Shown here one piece after another: positions 23,139 through 26,949 of a stretch of DNA of 26,949 bases (position 1 is the stretch's first letter; the number at the start of each line of letters is the position of its first letter). The stretch lies in assembly GCA_002478145.1 (NCBI GenBank), contig DLMI01000042.1, forward strand, positions 15,655 to 42,603. The letters run 5' to 3'. The notes below the pieces were generated by a model. The model worked only from the letters and a program-made list of their open reading frames with translations, was not told the origin of the DNA and did not search any database. The DNA comes from Acidobacteria bacterium UBA7540 (GTDB lineage Bacteria > Acidobacteriota > Terriglobia > UBA7540). Position numbers and translations under genes: made by a program.

Positions 23139-23579
23139 CTAATTCTCTGCCCTTAACTCCAGAGACACGATGCCCAACCCGAGGCGTCGGGCATCGGTTC
23201 CCAAACCTAACTCTGCTGGTGATATTGGGTTTTTGAAATTGAACCTGATCAATAGTTGCCCATTTTTCTCCAACGCCAGAGCTTTGGGCATCTTAACCAC
23301 TCGCACCCCGCTATTAGTTTGCAGGTCGTACTTCAAAGTGTCAACATGGTGTCCGTTAACGAGGACATCGACTTCTTGAGACGGATGTTTATCCGTTAAG
23401 AAAGCATGACCATCAATCAATAATTCAAGATCGTTTTTGGGTGTGCTAGAAAGGGCTAGAAGCAGTAAAGCCGAATCACCATCGGACCATGTTCCCCATT
23501 TTTCGGCCCCTGACCAGCCCGGCCAGATTGACGGATTTAGCTCATTAAAACTAATCGCCCTACCCAGAACAATAGGCAT
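23139..23579 (-). repeat. Tandem domain repeat, unit 2
   Basis: This block encodes the last 146 residues of the membrane protein and repeats at 23580-24020 with a period of about 435 bp over most of its length. The repeat preserves frame. Several stretches of 30 or more bases are identical, so the duplication looks recent. Confidence 0.85.
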
Positions 23580-25928
23580 TTCTGCCCTTAACTCCAGAGA
23601 CACGATGCCCAACCCGAGGCGTCGGGCATCGGCTGACAAACCTACCTCTGCTGGTGATATTGGGTTTTTAAAATTGAATTTGATCAATAGTTGCCCATTT
23701 TTCTCCAACGCCAGAGCCTTGAGTATCTTAACCACTCGCACCCCGCCATTAGATCGCAGGTCGTACTTCAAAGTGTCAAGATAGTGTCCGTTAACAAGGA
23801 TATCGACTTCTTCAGACGGATGTTTATGCGTTAAGAAAGCATGACCATGAATCAATAATTCAAGATCGTTCTTGGGTGTGCTAGAAAGGGCTAGATGCAC
23901 CAAAGCCGAATCACCATCGGACCATGTTCCCCATTTTTCGGCCCCTGACCAGCCCCAGCCGTCCCAGATTGGGTGATTTAGCTCATTAAAATTAATCCTC
24001 CTACCCAGAACAACAGGCATTGGCGTTCGTTCAAAGGCCCCAGGCGGTGCGGCTTCGAAGGGCTGCAATCCCTGCGTGAGTGACGTCAGCGTCGGCAACT
24101 TTTCCGAGCAGTAGACGTATATCGAATCTTGTTTGCAATTTTCCGGATGGTTGTAAATATCGAGGATCAGGTAGTAGTCGAGCTTGCTCTTAAGGAATAC
24201 GAGCAATTCATTCGGTTCTGGCGCGCGCGCAGCGGCATCGGAAATTTCGCGGCCGCAATGAACAATATCCTTATAGCGGCCCAAATAAGCCGTGTTGACC
24301 GGAATTGCCTTGTCAGATGCAAGGAACACAAGGTCGGACACTTGCGACATTCCATCGGCATCACCTGCACACGTGTAGGTTGGAAGAATGGTTACGCGCT
24401 GGTGCGCTTCGATGATTGGCCGCGCCGTATGCTGCAGGGCAGTTAGGGAATCTCTTTTGTTTGTTACCCAGGCGTGTTGATAGTCACGTTGAAACTGGGA
24501 ATCTGAGATTTGCAGAACGACGAGAAAGATCAGGAGGAACTCGCACTTTCTGTTTTGCAGTTGTGGCCACAGAGCGGCGGCTGAAAGGATTAGCGCGATA
24601 TAGGTGACCGGCCAGAAAAATCTCCCCGAGCAACGGAACACATCAAATAATGCGATGTGTACGTGGCTATAATCAAGGAGGAGGTGGCTTCCGGCATAGA
24701 CCTTGGTGCTAAGGGCAAAAAGCGTTAGGCCTACGCACAGAACCGGAAGCGACCAATACCTACGAAGCTCGGCCATTAGATTGTGGGGCGCCCAGAATAG
24801 GGCCAGTGCAATCAGTGCGAGAAGACCGGCGCCGACATAGTTGAACCCTTCATATTGGCCACCAGTGGGATTGATGATGTCGTGAAGGTTGAACAGGCTA
24901 GACATCTGGGGCACGAAGGGCGAATAGAGATTCATGGAATACAATCCGAATCCTCCCGCGACAGATCCGCCGGCATAGAATCCGAAGAGGTAATACACTG
25001 CGGTCATGCCAATGACGCAGAGGAGACTCTGTTTTCCAATGAGGCGCCGGGTTTGTGTGTGGCTCCAGAAGTTTTGTATTTGGCTCGCGGCAAAGAGGCT
25101 GGCAACCATAGCGGCAATGTAGACATGGATCAGAAAGCTCGCCATGATCACCGGCGTAAACCAGTAGGCGATGCGCTGGCGTGTCGGATCTTTGATGATA
25201 CGTATGGCGAGCCCGATGGCGATCAGGATAAGGAAATGCGAGCATAGCGCCGTATGGCCCAGCCGGACGAGAAAGGCCGGCACCAGAAGGGCAAGAAACG
25301 CCACGCATACGTGCAGCGATGTCGAATAACGTCCAACTCCACTCAGCGCAAAACTTGCCATGGCGCCCTGCGCAACATAGGCGATGAGCATCCAGAGGCC
25401 CAGATAGTTTGCGCTGGACGGCCAGAGCGGTTCCATCGCCTTTGTCAGGAGCGCCATCAGGGGAAGACTGTCCGTGAAGGCAATATTGGCGCCTTTCGGG
25501 TAAAGGAGGCCGTGAACGGTGAGAAGTGGGAAATGCCATGGCTCCTGAAGAAAGTAATGCATTCCCACGACATTCGTCGCTGTGTCCCCGGAAGGGAGCG
25601 TCCAGTAGGTATGCTGGCCCGTGAAGTAGCTGAGGGGGAAAAACCAAAGAGCCACGAAGAGCCCGATGCCCGCACAGATAAGCATGGACCGGTGCATCAC
25701 CACCGTATCCACCCCGCAGGTGATGAGCCACTGCCCCACGCGGCGCACGTCGGCTGTGAATCTGCCAAAGGTGCGCACCGGCTGCGGGTCCCGCCCCGGC
25801 GGTACCGCCACCGGATGCTCCGCATTGCCTACGTCAATCCCCGGCGCATTCAAGTTCAAAGGCGGCAGCCCCTCCACTGCGTCCTCCTTCCCTGGTTTTT
25901 TGCTTGCGCTCTTCTCGTCTTTCGACAT
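23139..25928 (-). CDS. Polytopic membrane protein, DUF6311-like, with tandem-duplicated C-terminal domain
   Basis: The 929-aa protein has a hydrophilic N-terminus (1-80), then about ten or more membrane helices between 83 and 480. The loop after the first helix has the SGDT and YPKGANIAFTDSLPL motifs I associate with the DUF6311 family of surface-glycan loci. A soluble region with several cysteines (480-630) follows. Residues 637-783 and 784-929 are two copies of a ~145-residue, probably beta-sandwich, domain (FNELN.., GAEKWGTWSDGDSAL.., LVNGH..). GT-C glycosyltransferase is a reasonable guess, not proven. GAGGA lies 6 nt before the ATG. The gene is visibly richer in A/T than its neighbours, which suggests separate acquisition. 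Confidence 0.7.
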   Translation of the reverse strand: MSKDEKSASKKPGKEDAVEGLPPLNLNAPGIDVGNAEHPVAVPPGRDPQPVRTFGRFTADVRRVGQWLITCGVDTVVMHRSMLICAGIGLFVALWFFPLSYFTGQHTYWTLPSGDTATNVVGMHYFLQEPWHFPLLTVHGLLYPKGANIAFTDSLPLMALLTKAMEPLWPSSANYLGLWMLIAYVAQGAMASFALSGVGRYSTSLHVCVAFLALLVPAFLVRLGHTALCSHFLILIAIGLAIRIIKDPTRQRIAYWFTPVIMASFLIHVYIAAMVASLFAASQIQNFWSHTQTRRLIGKQSLLCVIGMTAVYYLFGFYAGGSVAGGFGLYSMNLYSPFVPQMSSLFNLHDIINPTGGQYEGFNYVGAGLLALIALALFWAPHNLMAELRRYWSLPVLCVGLTLFALSTKVYAGSHLLLDYSHVHIALFDVFRCSGRFFWPVTYIALILSAAALWPQLQNRKCEFLLIFLVVLQISDSQFQRDYQHAWVTNKRDSLTALQHTARPIIEAHQRVTILPTYTCAGDADGMSQVSDLVFLASDKAIPVNTAYLGRYKDIVHCGREISDAAARAPEPNELLVFLKSKLDYYLILDIYNHPENCKQDSIYVYCSEKLPTLTSLTQGLQPFEAAPPGAFERTPMPVVLGRRINFNELNHPIWDGWGWSGAEKWGTWSDGDSALVHLALSSTPKNDLELLIHGHAFLTHKHPSEEVDILVNGHYLDTLKYDLRSNGGVRVVKILKALALEKNGQLLIKFNFKNPISPAEVGLSADARRLGLGIVSLELRAEMPIVLGRAISFNELNPSIWPGWSGAEKWGTWSDGDSALLLLALSSTPKNDLELLIDGHAFLTDKHPSQEVDVLVNGHHVDTLKYDLQTNSGVRVVKMPKALALEKNGQLLIRFNFKNPISPAELGLGTDARRLGLGIVSLELRAEN
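23580..24020 (-). repeat. Tandem domain repeat, unit 1
   Basis: Upstream partner of 23139-23579 in coding order. It encodes 147 residues and differs by a 3-residue insertion in the WDGWGWSG block (WPGWSG in the other unit) and by scattered substitutions. Confidence 0.85.
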
Positions 25929-26275
25929 ATGCAGTCCTCGTTTGTTGATAATCGGGGGCCGGCCCGGTTGCGGATGGGTTTGAGAGCCTCTGCAACGGGG
26001 TCGACTCCTCTGTCCGGAGGCAGATTTCGCGACAAACCCGACATTCGCGTTAGGACGTAGTGCTCCTCTATGGCCCCGGCCCGTCCTGGTGTCAAACCTG
26101 ACTGCCCCAGAACAAGTAACTTTTGCAGATCCCTATGCGCCGTGATGCGAAATTGACGAGCATATTACTATTCCGACTGCGACTGTCTCTAAGCAACTTC
26201 AATTCAACGAAATGAAACGGCACAGTTGGCACCAACTTCCGAATTGGGGTTCAAAAGGCGCCGTGGCCATTATCA
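25929..26275. other. Intergenic region, possible minus-strand promoter
   Basis: The 347-bp gap between two minus-strand membrane-protein genes holds no gene I can support. On the minus strand a perfect TTGACA (26095-26090) is followed after 17 bp by CATAGA (26072-26067), a -10 box matching at only three of six sites. This may be the promoter of the DUF6311-like gene, with low confidence. Confidence 0.3.
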
Positions 26276-26949
26276 TCAGTAATCGATCCATTTCATGGAA
26301 TACAGGTATTCATGGATCCAGGGCCGTGACCAGGGATTACGGGCGCAGTAGAAGACCGAAATTGCGGATATGAGCAAAAAGGCCAGGGCCACGCCGCGGA
26401 ACCAGCGGTGAGTGGTTTTGCCCCGCAACCCCTCCGGAAGCAGCATCAGCCATAAAGGGATCAAGCAGAACAAATAGCGCATGCCGCAGCACATCCCGCC
26501 GTAGACCCGGTTAGGGCCGAAGAAAGTATAGAAGGCGAGCAACACCAAGGTGAGGAAGGCAGCAAGCGCCGCGAAGGCGCGCAGCGGGCTCCCTCGGGAC
26601 CGGAGGGAACTCCGGACCCCCATCAGGGTGAAGATGAAAATCGGGGACAGTGAGAGAATCCCATGGTGTCCGACGACCATGTTGAACAGGTACACGGGCC
26701 AGGGCTCATAGATGTTGTCAATTCCCAGCCTGCCCACCAAGCGACCTGATATCGGAGCAAGCGACCAATAGGAGCCGGGAAATACATAGGCGTCCATGAG
26801 TATGGGAGCGGGTACAAGGTTTCCAGTAACCAGGTAGTTCGTCCAGAAATGGCCTGCTATAGGGAGCAACGCAAAGGGAAGAAACCAGATTAAAGTCTGC
26901 CGCCGCGCCTTCCAGGCCAGGCCGGCGCCCAGCGCCACCAGGAAGGCAG
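26276..26949 (-). CDS. Polytopic membrane protein, 5' part outside the window
   Basis: At least 223 codons of a larger membrane protein are present; the frame stays open to the window edge, so the GTG at 26938 is probably not the start. Three to four hydrophobic helices are visible, with the loop motifs FPGSYWS, EPWPVYLFNMVVGHHGILSLSP and GGMCCGMRYLFCLIPLW. The GHHG..S.SP and G...G.RY patterns resemble GT-C type membrane glycosyltransferases (ArnT/PMT relatives) from polysaccharide loci. The family cannot be fixed without the N-terminal catalytic loop. It ends in EYLYSMKWIDY. Confidence 0.6.
   Translation of the reverse strand, partial: AFLVALGAGLAWKARRQTLIWFLPFALLPIAGHFWTNYLVTGNLVPAPILMDAYVFPGSYWSLAPISGRLVGRLGIDNIYEPWPVYLFNMVVGHHGILSLSPIFIFTLMGVRSSLRSRGSPLRAFAALAAFLTLVLLAFYTFFGPNRVYGGMCCGMRYLFCLIPLWLMLLPEGLRGKTTHRWFRGVALAFLLISAISVFYCARNPWSRPWIHEYLYSMKWIDY

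Noticed and set aside
1..26949. CRISPR array, tRNA, rRNA, transposase or integrase
   Set aside because: I saw no regularly spaced repeats, no tRNA-like cloverleaf, no rRNA sequence and no transposase or integrase motifs; the repeats here are gene duplications and REP-like palindromes.

Overview
The window is GC-rich and almost every real gene lies on the minus strand; the one clear plus-strand gene is the ferritin-like gene at 1281-1847. Gene content suggests a Gram-negative, probably soil-type bacterium: an outer-membrane beta-barrel with TPRs, periplasmic Dsb-type oxidoreductases, a VKOR-DsbA fusion, many family-2 glycosyltransferases, and REP-like 'CCCTCTCCCC' palindromes. Acidobacteriota is my best guess, but this is inference from overall style; there is no rRNA or marker gene here.

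Layout, left to right. (1) 1-2000: an SDR of the D-mannonate oxidoreductase type, divergent from a thioferritin (Dps-like, DPSL) gene. (2) 2019-7006: a compact three-gene minus-strand operon, in transcription order a membrane-anchored HEAT-repeat protein, a processive GT2 synthase with membrane helices, and a TPR plus beta-barrel outer-membrane protein. A good sigma70-like promoter lies upstream at 7181-7209. It looks like a synthase-dependent exopolysaccharide export machine with a non-standard accessory subunit. (3) 7500-10420: two thiol-redox genes, a VKOR-DsbA-rhodanese triple fusion and a secreted DsbA-like protein with a duplicated N-terminal module. (4) 10521-22739: a surface-glycan locus with GT2 enzymes, a Wzx-type flippase, methyltransferase, NAD-dependent epimerase, radical SAM/SPASM protein and a GT2-GtrA fusion. 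It is full of scars: truncated GT2, methyltransferase, ATP-grasp and TylF-like genes, a duplicated gene 'seam', and two diverged copies of a whole GT2 gene. (5) 22740-26949: a remnant of a TMTC-type membrane protein, a 929-aa polytopic membrane protein (DUF6311-like) ending in a 145-residue tandem duplication, and a membrane protein running off the window.

The genes fit a cell-envelope theme: regions 2, 4 and 5 make and export surface polysaccharides or glycolipids, and region 3 handles disulfide formation in exported proteins. The most novel-looking system is the HEAT/GT2/TPR-barrel operon. The most unusual genome structure is the mosaic of broken and duplicated modules between 10.5 and 19.4 kb.
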